Shown here piece after piece: positions 1 to 7,894 of a stretch of DNA of 64,000 nt. Origin of the DNA: CAVTWH01 sp963794685 (GTDB lineage Bacteria; Actinomycetota; Actinomycetes; Mycobacteriales; Micromonosporaceae); assembly GCA_963794685.1 (NCBI GenBank), contig CAWCFK010000012.1:1-64000 (forward strand), read 5' to 3'. Every line of letters starts with the position of its first letter. Within the stretch, counting starts at the first letter, position 1. A program made the position numbers and the translations under genes. The notes under the pieces are model-generated. The model worked only from the letters and a program-made list of their open reading frames with translations, was not told the origin of the DNA and did not search any database.

Positions 1-781
1 CGCGGATGACTGTGACACCCGCGTGTTCGAACTCGGCGACCTGTTCGTCGGTCGCGGAGGCGTCGGTGACCAGGGTGTTCACCCGCTCGATCGGGCAGAT
101 CCGGGCGAAGGCGTGGCCGCCGAGCTTGGAGCTGTCGGCGATGATCACCACCCGCTTGGCCCGGGCCACCATCAGCGCGTTCATCGCCGCCTCGCCCTCG
201 TGGTGCGCGGCCGCGCCCAGGGTGACGTCGATGGCGTCCGCGCCGAGCAGCGCGAAGTCCAGGGTGACCTCGCGCAGGATGCCGCCGGCCAGCGGGCCGA
301 CCAGCTCGAAGGACTGCGGCCGGACCACCCCGCCGGTCACCACGATCTTCATCCGGGACCGGACCAGCAGCTCGTTGGCGATGTTCAGGGCGTTGGTGAC
401 CACGGTGAGCTGGGCGCCGTCGGGCGTGGCCGCGAGGTCGGGGCGGACGGCGAGGCCACGGGCCACCTCGGTGGTGGTGGTACCGCCGTTGATGGCCACC
501 ACCTGACCGGGCGCGACCAGCGCGGCGGCGGCGGCGCCGATCCGCTGCTTCTCGGCCGAGTGCTTGGCGGTCTTGTAGCGCAGCGGCAGGTCGTAGGAGA
601 CGCCGTTGGCGACCGCGCCGCCCCGGGTACGGGTGATCATCTGCTGCTGGCCGAGCTGGTCGAAGTCGCGGCGGATGGTGGCCTGCGAGACGCCCAGCCG
701 GTCGGCGGCGTCCTCCACGCTCACCCGGCCGCTGTCGGTGAGCAGTTCGAGGAGCGCGTTCCAGCGCGCATACCGGTCCAC
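1..781 (-). CDS. DeoR/GlpR-family transcriptional regulator (partial, C-terminus beyond window)
   Basis: A sugar-responsive repressor, running off the left edge of the window (about 260 residues visible). The N-terminus begins MDRYARWNALLELL and carries the DeoR winged-helix signature VSVEDAADRLGVSQATIRRD followed by the family-typical TRTRGGAV turn. The rest is the sugar-phosphate sensor domain with the motifs NGGTTTTEVARGL and FALLGADAID. I chose the GTG at 781 because a GGAGGG ribosome binding site lies a few bases upstream. The gene is divergent from an amino-sugar operon, so it probably controls that operon and itself through the inverted repeat at 795-822. The inducer is inferred to be an amino-sugar phosphate. 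The family call is secure; the target is inference. Confidence 0.92.
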   Translation of the reverse strand, partial: MDRYARWNALLELLTDSGRVSVEDAADRLGVSQATIRRDFDQLGQQQMITRTRGGAVANGVSYDLPLRYKTAKHSAEKQRIGAAAAALVAPGQVVAINGGTTTTEVARGLAVRPDLAATPDGAQLTVVTNALNIANELLVRSRMKIVVTGGVVRPQSFELVGPLAGGILREVTLDFALLGADAIDVTLGAAAHHEGEAAMNALMVARAKRVVIIADSSKLGGHAFARICPIERVNTLVTDASATDEQVAEFEHAGVTVIR

Positions 782-794
782 AGCTGCCCTCCGA

Positions 795-822
795 TGTGCA
801 AAATCTGCTGCCTGTTTGCACA
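795..822. promoter_or_regulatory. Inverted-repeat operator candidate between deoR and the SIS-ROK-nagA operon
   Basis: A perfect 8-bp inverted repeat, TGTGCAAA then 12 bp then TTTGCACA, lies 14 bp upstream of the deoR start. The half-site centres are about two helical turns apart, which suits a dimeric repressor. The string TGCACAAT in the right half recurs at 950-957, closer to the downstream operon, and could be a second site. Binding by the adjacent DeoR protein is inferred from position only. Confidence 0.55.
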
Positions 823-1056
823 ATCATGCTCGAATCCGGGGTCCGCCGTCGAGTACTGTGCGCGCCAGCGTCGTCCCGGACTGTGCGACGGTGTGACCGG
901 TGCTGCGCGACAAGGGGAGAACCCCCCTGGCGGGTTGCCTGGTGGGCACTGCACAATGGTGCGCGAAATATGCGGGTAACAAGCAACGACGCGCAACCCG
1001 CCCTGAGCAGCCCCGACGCACAGTCCGCGCGGGGAGCAGACCTGGGGAGTACCACC

Positions 1057-1953
1057 GTGAACCACGTCGTCGCGGAGATCGCCAGCCAGCCGGAGTGCTG
1101 GTCCCGCGCGGTCGCGCTGGCCCCCCGGGTTGCCGACGCGCTGCCCCGCCCCGGCGAACGGGTCGCCGTGGTCGGCTGCGGCACCTCCTGGTTCACCTCG
1201 GCCAGCTACGCCGCGCTGCGGGAAGCCGCCGGGCACGGCGAGACCGATGCCTACCCGGCGTCGGAGTACCCGACCGGCCGGCACTACGACCGGGTGGTGG
1301 CGATCAGCCGCTCCGGGTACACCACCGAGGTGGTCGACCTGCTCCGGGCGCTGCGGGTACCCACCACCGTGCTGGTCGCGGACGCGGCGAGCCCGGCCGC
1401 CCAGGTCGCCAGCCACCCGATCGCGCTGCCGTTCGCCGACGAGCGGGCGGTGGTGCAGACCCGCTTCCCGACCACCGTGCTGGCGCTGCTGCGCGCCCAC
1501 CTCGGCGAGGACCTCCGGCCGGTGATCTCCGACGCCGAGGTGGCCGTCCGCGCGCCGCTGCCGCTCGCCCCGGACAGCATCGAGCAGGTCACCTTCCTGG
1601 GCCGGGGCTGGACGCTCGGGCTGGCCCACGAGGCGGCGCTCAAGTGCCGGGAGATCGCCGGCTGCTGGACCGAGGCGTACCCGGCGATGGACTACCGGCA
1701 CGGCCCCATCTCGATCGCCACCGCCCGCCGCGCCGTCTGGGCGTTCGGCGAACTGCCGGAGGGGTTGGCCGAGGATGTCGAGGCGACCAGGGCAGCGTTC
1801 GTGCACAGCCGGTACAACCCGGCCGGTCGGGTCGCCCTGGACCCGATGGCCGACCTGATCCTGGCCCAGCGGTTCGCGGTGGCCCTGGCCCGCCGGCACG
1901 GCCGCGACCCGGACCAGCCGCGGCACCTGCGCCGGTCGGTGATCCTGGCATGA
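1057..1953 (+). CDS. SIS-domain sugar isomerase / glucosamine-6-phosphate deaminase-like protein
   Basis: A cytoplasmic protein of about 298 residues with two SIS (sugar isomerase) folds, related to the isomerase half of GlmS and to AgaS-type deaminases. The first SIS motif reads VAVVGCGTSWFTSASYAA, followed by VVAISRSGYTTEVVDL; the second starts FLGRGWTLGLAHEAALK and continues to EAYPAMDYRHGP. No glutaminase domain is present, so it is not GlmS itself. I prefer the GTG at 1057, which has GGGGAG seven bases upstream; an in-frame ATG at 970 would add 29 residues. It overlaps the ROK kinase by 4 bp (ATGA) and precedes nagA, which fits converting glucosamine-6-phosphate to fructose-6-phosphate. 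The exact substrate is inferred. Confidence 0.85.
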   Translation: MNHVVAEIASQPECWSRAVALAPRVADALPRPGERVAVVGCGTSWFTSASYAALREAAGHGETDAYPASEYPTGRHYDRVVAISRSGYTTEVVDLLRALRVPTTVLVADAASPAAQVASHPIALPFADERAVVQTRFPTTVLALLRAHLGEDLRPVISDAEVAVRAPLPLAPDSIEQVTFLGRGWTLGLAHEAALKCREIAGCWTEAYPAMDYRHGPISIATARRAVWAFGELPEGLAEDVEATRAAFVHSRYNPAGRVALDPMADLILAQRFAVALARRHGRDPDQPRHLRRSVILA

Positions 1954-2909
1954 GTGAGCGCTGGCGCGAGTCGGACGCCGCCGACGGCGTGGTGATCGCC
2001 GTTGACGTCGGGGGTACCGGCATGAAGTGCGCCCTCATCGACGGGGCCGGCGCGATCGTGCATGCCGAACGGCACGCGACCGGCGCCGAACGGGGCCCGG
2101 ACGCGGTGGTGGACACGCTGCTCGCGGTCGTCGACTCGCTCGCCGGCAAGGCCCGCGCGGACGGGCGTGCTCCGCAGGCGATCGGCCTGGTGGTGCCCGG
2201 CGTGGTGGACGAGGAGCACGGCGTCGCCGTCTGGTCGGCGAATGTGGGCTTCCGGGACACCCCGGTCGGCGCGCTGCTGCGCGAACGGGTCGGGCTGCCG
2301 GTGGCGCTCGGACACGACGTGCGGGCCGGTGGGCTGGCCGAGGCCCGGCTCGGCGGCGGCCAGGGGTACCGGCACGTCTTCTTCGTCGCCATCGGTACCG
2401 GCATCGCCGGCGCACACGTCGTCGACGGGCGTACCTTCGCGGGCGCACACGGCGCGGCCGGCGAGATCGGCCACGTCACGGTCCGCCCGGGTGGCCGGCC
2501 GTGCGGCTGTGGCGGGATCGGGCACCTGGAGGCGGAGGCTTCCGCCCGCGCCGTCGGGCAGCGCTACTCCGAGCGGGCCGGCCGCACGACGACCGCCCGG
2601 GAGGTGTTCGAGCGCGCCCGCTCCGGCGAGGTGCTCGCCGCCGAGGTCTGGGCGGAGAGCGTCGATCTGATCGCCGACGGTCTGCTGATCGGCGTCACCA
2701 TCTACGACCCCGAGGTGATCGTGGTCGGTGGCGGCCTGGCCGAGGCCGGGGACGCGCTGCTCACCCCGTTGTCGCACGCGCTCGCCGGCAAGTTGACCTT
2801 CCAGCGTCGGCCGGAGGTGCGCGGCGCGGCGCTCGGTGACGAGGCGGGCTGCCTGGGCGCCGGCCAGTTGGCGCTGGACCTGGTCCGCGCCGGTACCCGC
2901 CAGGATTGA
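1950..2909 (+). CDS. ROK-family sugar kinase (putative N-acetylglucosamine/glucosamine kinase)
   Basis: A 319-residue cytoplasmic sugar kinase. The phosphate-binding motif VDVGGTGMKCALID is at the N-terminus, the ATP-fold motif FVAIGTGIAGAHVVDGR is central, and the ROK signature region GAAGEIGHVTVRPGG precedes the zinc site. The zinc-site segment reads CGCGGIGHLE, so a histidine stands where many ROK proteins have the last cysteine of CxCGxxGCxE. The start codon overlaps the stop of the SIS gene, giving translational coupling. With nagA downstream it probably phosphorylates GlcNAc or GlcN taken up from chitin or cell-wall turnover, but ROK kinases also act on glucose, so the substrate is open. 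Confidence 0.88.
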   Translation: MSERWRESDAADGVVIAVDVGGTGMKCALIDGAGAIVHAERHATGAERGPDAVVDTLLAVVDSLAGKARADGRAPQAIGLVVPGVVDEEHGVAVWSANVGFRDTPVGALLRERVGLPVALGHDVRAGGLAEARLGGGQGYRHVFFVAIGTGIAGAHVVDGRTFAGAHGAAGEIGHVTVRPGGRPCGCGGIGHLEAEASARAVGQRYSERAGRTTTAREVFERARSGEVLAAEVWAESVDLIADGLLIGVTIYDPEVIVVGGGLAEAGDALLTPLSHALAGKLTFQRRPEVRGAALGDEAGCLGAGQLALDLVRAGTRQD

Positions 2910-3002
2910 TCCACCGGCTGGATACGCTTCGCCGCGCGAAAGTCGGCGGCGACGGGCAGGATCTTTATGAGTGGCTTTGCGAGGGTAAGGGGTACCGCAC
3001 GG

Positions 3003-4106
3003 ATGAAGGTCGCCGGACAGATCGTCACCCCGGACGGCGTGATCGACGGCCGGGTCGAGGTGGCCGCCGGCCGGATCAGCGCCGTCACCGCCGACCCCAC
3101 GCTGCACAGTCGCGGATGGATCGTCCCCGGCTTCGTGGACCTCCACGTGCACGGCGGCGGCGGGCACTCGTTCACCACCGGCGACCCGCAGGCCGCGCGT
3201 GGAGCCGCCGACTTCCATCTGCGCCACGGCACCACCACCCTGCTGGCCAGCCTGGTCTCCTCGCCGTACGAGCTGATGCTGGACGCCACCCACGCCTTCG
3301 CCCCGCTGGTCGAGGAGGGGATCCTCGGCGGTATCCACTTCGAGGGTCCGTACCTGTCGGCGGTCCGCTGCGGCGCGCAGAACCCGAAGTACCTGCGCAA
3401 CCCGTCGATCCCGGAGATCGAGGGCGTGATCGACGCCGGGGACGGGCTGGTCAGCATGATGACCATCGCCCCCGAGCTGCCCGGCGCACTGGACGCCATC
3501 GCGGTACTGGCAGCGCACGGGGTGATCGCCGCGATCGGGCACACCGACGCCAGTTACGAGCAGGCCCGTGCCGGGATCGCGGCCGGCGCGAGCGTGGGTA
3601 CCCACGTCTTCAACGGGATGGCACCACCGCACCACCGCACCCCCGGCACCGTCTTCGCGCTGCTCGGCTCCGACGAGGTGATCTGTGAGCTGGTCGCCGA
3701 CGGGGTACACCTGCACGACGGCACCCTGCACTTCGCGGCCACCGCGACCGGCCCGGCACGGGCTGCGCTGGTCACCGACGCGATCGACGCCACCGGCATG
3801 CCGGCCGGCCGCTACACCCTCGGCGGCCAGCAGGTGGACGTGGTGGACGGGGTGGCCCGGCTGACCGAGGGCGGCAGCATCGCCGGCAGCACGCTGACCA
3901 TGGACGCGGCGCTGCGCCGCGCGGTGGGCGCCGGCATCCCGCTGGTGGACGCGGTGGTGATGGCGTCAACCACGCCGGCCCGCGCACTGCGCCGCGACGA
4001 CATCGGCGCACTGCTCCCCGGCCGCCGCGCCGACCTGGTGGAGCTGGACGAACACCTCCAGGTGGTCCGGGTGATGCGCGCCGGCAGCTGGATCGCCGCC
4101 GGGTAA
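3003..4106 (+). CDS. nagA: N-acetylglucosamine-6-phosphate deacetylase NagA
   Basis: An amidohydrolase-superfamily enzyme that removes acetate from GlcNAc-6-phosphate. The metal site motif is VPGFVDLHVHGGGG; the catalytic-region motifs GIHFEGPYLS, AAIGHTDASYEQ and GTHVFNGMAPPHHR follow in the family order, and the conserved aspartate lies in ALVTDAIDATGM. The C-terminus has the usual STTPARALR and GRRADLV signatures. About 367 residues from the ATG at 3003; an alternative ATG at 2967 adds 12 residues. It closes the SIS-ROK-nagA operon, with a 93-bp gap after the kinase. Its end is 12 bp from the converging PAP2 gene, so a shared terminator must lie in or near that gap. Confidence 0.93.
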   Translation: MKVAGQIVTPDGVIDGRVEVAAGRISAVTADPTLHSRGWIVPGFVDLHVHGGGGHSFTTGDPQAARGAADFHLRHGTTTLLASLVSSPYELMLDATHAFAPLVEEGILGGIHFEGPYLSAVRCGAQNPKYLRNPSIPEIEGVIDAGDGLVSMMTIAPELPGALDAIAVLAAHGVIAAIGHTDASYEQARAGIAAGASVGTHVFNGMAPPHHRTPGTVFALLGSDEVICELVADGVHLHDGTLHFAATATGPARAALVTDAIDATGMPAGRYTLGGQQVDVVDGVARLTEGGSIAGSTLTMDAALRRAVGAGIPLVDAVVMASTTPARALRRDDIGALLPGRRADLVELDEHLQVVRVMRAGSWIAAG

Positions 4107-4117
4107 ACCACAGCGGC

Positions 4118-4975
4118 TCAACCCGTCGCCCCGAGGGCCAGCGGCGGAGCCCGACCGTGGCTCAGCGCGACCCGGGTCAGTCCGCTGCGGGCGGGACGGC
4201 CGTGCGCAGCCGGGGTGGCCGGCGCGGGGGGTCGGCGGCGGCCCAGGGTGTCCCAGGGGACGCGGTGCAGCAGGCGATCCAGGAACAGGCCCAGGGCGAT
4301 CCCGGCGATCGTGTCGGTGATCCAGTGGAAGCTCAGGTAGACGGTGGTCACCGAGAGCACGACGGGTGGTCCGATCCGCAGGAGCCGTCGCCAGAGCAGC
4401 GGAAGCCACGGGCTGAGCAGCGTTACCAGCACGCCGTACCAGACGATCGCGTTGGCGAGGTGGCCGGACGGGTACTCGGCGCCACCGGAGCCGAACTCCT
4501 CCGGGTGTAGCACCGGTGGGACGTCCTGGCCGGCGTGCGGGCCGGCCCGGTCGGTGAGCAGCTTCAGTGGCCCGATGGTCAGGTAGGTGAGCAGGAACGC
4601 GGTGACCACCAGCAGTACCGGCCACCACCGTCGCAGCCCACGGATCTCCGCCGCCCCGTCGACGCCGGTCGGGGCCGGGTCGGATGCGCGGGAGTCCAGG
4701 CCGAGCCAGGGGCGTTTCCACGCCCGCAGGATCGCGATGCCCAGGCAGATCAGGGTGAGGGGGGTGCCCTGGCCGAGCAGGTTGCCGATCCGGGCGGCCC
4801 AGTGCAGCACGGTCGGTCGGTGCGCGTCACACCAGTCGCGTACGCCGGTGTCCAGGCCGAGCAGCCAGCCGTGCCACAGCGCGGCGGTGAGCAGCACGAA
4901 CCCGATGACCGCCAGCGCGTCGAACCACCAGCCGGCCGGTCGTACCCTGCGCACCCGCACCCCCCGGCTCGTCAC
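4118..4975 (-). CDS. PAP2-superfamily membrane phosphatase
   Basis: An integral membrane lipid-phosphate phosphatase of 285 residues. Hydrophobic segments near residues 18-35, 60-82, 118-135, 175-192 and 205-225 fit the PAP2 fold. The three phosphatase motifs are present: KLLTDRAGPH (motif 1), YPSGHLAN (motif 2 with PSGH) and SFHWITDTIAG (motif 3, catalytic His with Asp). The substrate could be phosphatidic acid, undecaprenyl pyrophosphate or another polyprenyl or inositol lipid phosphate, and the sequence does not decide between them. The basic, proline-rich C-terminus is cytoplasmic by prediction. It stands alone and converges on nagA. Confidence 0.87.
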   Translation of the reverse strand: MTSRGVRVRRVRPAGWWFDALAVIGFVLLTAALWHGWLLGLDTGVRDWCDAHRPTVLHWAARIGNLLGQGTPLTLICLGIAILRAWKRPWLGLDSRASDPAPTGVDGAAEIRGLRRWWPVLLVVTAFLLTYLTIGPLKLLTDRAGPHAGQDVPPVLHPEEFGSGGAEYPSGHLANAIVWYGVLVTLLSPWLPLLWRRLLRIGPPVVLSVTTVYLSFHWITDTIAGIALGLFLDRLLHRVPWDTLGRRRPPAPATPAAHGRPARSGLTRVALSHGRAPPLALGATG

Positions 4976-4995
4976 GGCCCGGCGTGGCCGCTACG

Positions 4996-5033
4996 CCACC
5001 TTAACGGGCCACTTAACGGGCCACCTTAACCGG
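4996..5033. repeat. Three tandem copies of a 12-13 bp unit (CCACCTTAACGGG)
   Basis: Three near-identical units occur at 4996, 5009 and 5021, differing by one missing base and one substitution. They lie in the 63-bp gap between the PAP2 start and the end of the permease-like gene on the same strand. On the minus strand this is upstream of the PAP2 start, so it could be a regulatory cluster or simple slippage repeat. Confidence 0.7.
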
Positions 5034-5038
5034 CCGCC

Positions 5039-6355
5039 TCAGCGCACGCCCCAGCGCTCGTCGCTGGCCCCGCCCCAGGTGTCGTCGATGCTGCGGGCCG
5101 GCAACTGGCTGCCCCAGGTACCCGAGCGCTGGCTGCTGCTACCGCCGCCGCCCCAGCTCGTGTCGTCTTCGCGGGGCACGTTGCCCCAGGTCTCGGTGGC
5201 CTCCAGGGCGGCCGCCCGGGGCTGCCCGAGGAACTCGACCAGCCGGGTCACCACCAGTCCGGCGACGATCGCGCCGGCCGCCACCGCGTACGGCGACATC
5301 TTCCAGTCGGCGGCCACGCCGTAGGCCATGAACAGCACCAGCAGGGTGGTGGCGAGCAGGGTGCCGAAGATCCCGCCCCGGCGGCCGAAGGCGCTGGTGC
5401 CGCCGCACAGCACGGCGCCGAGCGCGAGCACGGTCAGCAGTACTCCACCGTTCGTGCCGTACCCGGTGACGGTGCGGCTGGTCATCGCGCCGAGGCTGCC
5501 GCCGACGCCGGCCAGCGCCCCGGAACCGGCCAACGCCAATACGCCCAGCACCGCCCCGACCACGCCCCGCCGCTGCGCCGGGTCGCCGACCGGCCGGAGC
5601 CGGCCCCAGCCCCGGCGTACCGACTTGAACAGCCCGAGCAGCCCACCGGCCACCGACACCGCCGCGAACAGCGCGTACCAGTAGATCGCGTGCTTCATCG
5701 GGTTGTATCCGGTGATCGTCACCGGGTCCGGGTGCTTCTGCAGCCAGACCACCGCGGCCAGTCCACCGGCCAGGCTGGCGGCCCAGGCCGGCACGTGGAA
5801 GACCACCACGACCAGCCCGATCGCCGCGCCCACCCCGGCGGCCAGCAATGCGGCCACGCCGACCGTGGCGATCACGCCCCGGTCGGAGTGCTCGGCGTAG
5901 AACAGGCCGGCGGCCATCGCGATCGGCCCGACCGCCAGGTTCACCACGCCGGCCCGTAGCGACAGCGCCAGGCCGGTCCCGATCAGGCCGAGCGAGGCGG
6001 CCGTGAGCAGGATGCCGCGCAGCTCGTCGCCGCCGATCTGGGCGCTGTGCCAACGCTTGAAGAAGAAGGCCAACAATACCACGCCGACCAGCAGGATCAC
6101 CTCGACCAGCACGTGCACGCCGATCCGGTCCATGCCCGGCTGGCCGTGGGTCGGGTCGTCGAAGACACCGTCGAGTTCGGCGGCGCTCACCGGTCGGGTC
6201 GGGGTGGCATCCCCGGCGTCGGTGTAGCGCGATCCGGAGAACGCCGACGTCGAATACGACCCGGTAGAGAAGGTACCGGTCGAGGACGCCGGGAAATCAG
6301 GGTCGTCCCGGCGCGGCCGGGAATCGTCGCCATAACCCGTATCGGGGTAGCTCAT
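5039..6355 (-). CDS. Polytopic membrane protein resembling ABC sugar-permease (BPD_transp_2-type) subunits
   Basis: A 438-residue membrane protein. Residues 1-70 are a hydrophilic Ser/Thr/Pro/Asp-rich cytoplasmic tail; after about residue 80 there are eight to ten hydrophobic helices, including VEVILLVGVVLLAFFF and SLRAGVVNLAVGPIAMAAG, the latter recalling ribose/branched-chain ABC permeases. The C-terminal 60 residues are hydrophilic with several TWG repeats (ETWGNVP, GTWGSQL, DTWGGAS). The start at 6355 follows GGGAGG. No ATPase or binding protein adjoins it, so it may be an orphan permease derivative with another role. The permease relationship is by motif only. Confidence 0.7.
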   Translation of the reverse strand: MSYPDTGYGDDSRPRRDDPDFPASSTGTFSTGSYSTSAFSGSRYTDAGDATPTRPVSAAELDGVFDDPTHGQPGMDRIGVHVLVEVILLVGVVLLAFFFKRWHSAQIGGDELRGILLTAASLGLIGTGLALSLRAGVVNLAVGPIAMAAGLFYAEHSDRGVIATVGVAALLAAGVGAAIGLVVVVFHVPAWAASLAGGLAAVVWLQKHPDPVTITGYNPMKHAIYWYALFAAVSVAGGLLGLFKSVRRGWGRLRPVGDPAQRRGVVGAVLGVLALAGSGALAGVGGSLGAMTSRTVTGYGTNGGVLLTVLALGAVLCGGTSAFGRRGGIFGTLLATTLLVLFMAYGVAADWKMSPYAVAAGAIVAGLVVTRLVEFLGQPRAAALEATETWGNVPREDDTSWGGGGSSSQRSGTWGSQLPARSIDDTWGGASDERWGVR

Positions 6356-6438
6356 CGGCGAGCGCCTCCCTTTGTCCGTAACTGACGGTGCCTGAACGTA
6401 CCGTCGCAACGACGGAAGGGAAAGCCCCTCGTCGGGTT

Positions 6439-6954
6439 CTATGCCGGCTCGTCATCATCTGGGCGCTTCGGTACCTGACACGCCCGTTCCAGCAGCAGAC
6501 CGGCGATGAGCAGGGCCATCCCACCGAGCAACCCGGCAACGGCGGGTGGCGTGTCGTCACTGACCGCCGCGAGCCCCCGGCCGCGTTGCAGCAGCAGCCA
6601 ACCGGTGATTCCGGCGTACGCCCCGGCGATCAGTGCGCCGGCCAGCGCAGATGCCTTGGCGAGCACGACGAAGCGGGCCACTGACAGCGGATCGACGCGG
6701 GCCGCGCCCGGCCGGTGCTCGATGCGGGCCCGGGTGGTCCGGGCGAGCACCGCCTCCACTACCGCGAGCGCGAAGATCGTCACTGGTGGTAGCCAGGGCA
6801 GTTGCGGGAGTGATCCGTACTCGGCCCCCATCACCAACCAGGCCACCGCCGCGGCGGCCACCCCGGCGACCAGCAGCGTGCCCGGTTTGGTCGGCTGCAT
6901 GCCGGGGCTACCGCGCCGTGGGTCACCGGGCGGCGGCTGGTTCTGGGTACTCAC
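6439..6954 (-). CDS. DUF3180 family membrane protein
   Basis: A 171-residue protein with four hydrophobic segments (around AGVAAAAVAWLVMG, VTIFALAVVEAVLA, ALAGALIAGAYAG and LLGGMALLIAGLLL) and a central RFVVLAKASAL segment typical of DUF3180 proteins, including the one next to folK in mycobacteria. The function is unknown; genomic linkage to folate synthesis is the main clue. The GTG start at 6954 overlaps the folK stop by 4 bp (GTGA), so it is the last gene of the folP-folB-folK operon. Confidence 0.85.
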   Translation of the reverse strand: MSTQNQPPPGDPRRGSPGMQPTKPGTLLVAGVAAAAVAWLVMGAEYGSLPQLPWLPPVTIFALAVVEAVLARTTRARIEHRPGAARVDPLSVARFVVLAKASALAGALIAGAYAGITGWLLLQRGRGLAAVSDDTPPAVAGLLGGMALLIAGLLLERACQVPKRPDDDEPA

Positions 6955-7535
6955 GCGGGCTCCTGCCTGCCGTCGGTCTGGCGCGGGTGCGGATCGCCGG
7001 TCGGGCGATGGTCCGGGGAGAGATCGAGATCGGGACGCGGGCGCAGGTCCGCGAGGTCGGCCCGGACCTCGGGGCTGGTCAGCAGCAGGTCGTTGACCCA
7101 GCCGTGGCCGGGCAGTTGCGCGTACGGGGCGATATCCAGCCACGGACGCAGCACGAAGGCGCGCTGGTGGGCCCGCGGGTGGGGCAGCGTGAGCTCCGGA
7201 TCGTCGCTGGTCACCGGGGTGCCGTCGGGCTCGGCGACGGCGATGACGTCCACGTCCAGGGTGCGCGGGCCGAACCGGCGGGCGGGATCGCGGACCCGGC
7301 CGGCCTTGGACTCCAGCGCCCGGGCCCGTTCCAGCCAGTCCCGGGCGGTCGCCTCGTCGTCGCTGACCAGCGCCACGGCATTGAGGTAGTCGGGCTGGTC
7401 GGCGTCGCCCCAGGGCGGCGTCTGGTACACCCCGGAGACGACCAGCAGCACGTCGGCGAGCCCGTCGACCGCGCCGGCCAGGTGTGCCACCCGGTCGCCG
7501 AGATTGCTGCCCAGCGACAGCACGGCGCGGGTCAC
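6951..7535 (-). CDS. folK: 2-amino-4-hydroxy-6-hydroxymethyldihydropteridine pyrophosphokinase FolK
   Basis: Transfers pyrophosphate from ATP to 6-hydroxymethyl-dihydropterin in folate synthesis. The N-terminal LSLGSNLGDR motif and the HPPK signature RFGPRTLDVDVIAV (Arg plus the two Asp that bind Mg) are intact, as is LPHPRAHQRAFVLRP. It has 194 residues, slightly long owing to a hydrophilic Pro/Asp-rich tail after residue 160. The start overlaps the folB stop by 4 bp and its end overlaps DUF3180 by 4 bp, so translation is coupled through the operon. Confidence 0.95.
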   Translation of the reverse strand: MTRAVLSLGSNLGDRVAHLAGAVDGLADVLLVVSGVYQTPPWGDADQPDYLNAVALVSDDEATARDWLERARALESKAGRVRDPARRFGPRTLDVDVIAVAEPDGTPVTSDDPELTLPHPRAHQRAFVLRPWLDIAPYAQLPGHGWVNDLLLTSPEVRADLADLRPRPDLDLSPDHRPTGDPHPRQTDGRQEPA

Positions 7536-7894
7536 CGGCGGCTCCGGGTCACGGTCACGGTGACGTCGGCGAACTCGTGCGGAATCGGCGCCTGCGGCTT
7601 GTGCAGCCGTACCCGTGCCCGCAGTACCCGCTGGTCGGCCAGGCAGCAGTCGAGCAGTCGGTCGGCGAGGGTCTCCAGCAGGTTCACCGGCTCGCCGCTG
7701 AGGATCTCCACCAGCTTGCCGGCCAACTCGCCATAGTGGACGGTGTCGGCCACGTCGTCACTGGCCGCGGCCGGCCCGAGGTCCAGGTACAGCCGCACGT
7801 CCAGGACGAACTCCTGGCCCTGGCTGCGCTCGAAGTCGTACACCCCGTGGTGGCCGCGCGCCCGCAGGCCGGTCAGTTCGATCGTGCCCCGCAC
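7532..7894 (-). CDS. folB: Dihydroneopterin aldolase FolB
   Basis: Cleaves dihydroneopterin to 6-hydroxymethyl-dihydropterin. The 120-residue protein starts at the GTG 7894 directly after GGGAGGCGAC. The motif LRARGHHGVYDFERSQGQEF at residues 8-27 holds the substrate-binding region (normally GxHGxxxxE), followed by ETLADRLLD and a C-terminal VRLHKPQAPIPHEFADV with the conserved lysine. Its start lies 22 bp inside the end of folP, so the two are coupled. Confidence 0.94.
   Translation of the reverse strand: MRGTIELTGLRARGHHGVYDFERSQGQEFVLDVRLYLDLGPAAASDDVADTVHYGELAGKLVEILSGEPVNLLETLADRLLDCCLADQRVLRARVRLHKPQAPIPHEFADVTVTVTRSRR

Noticed and set aside
1692..3731. A 679-codon minus-strand frame opposite the ROK kinase and nagA genes
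   Set aside because: Shadow frame of high-GC coding DNA; the opposite strand carries unambiguous enzyme motifs.
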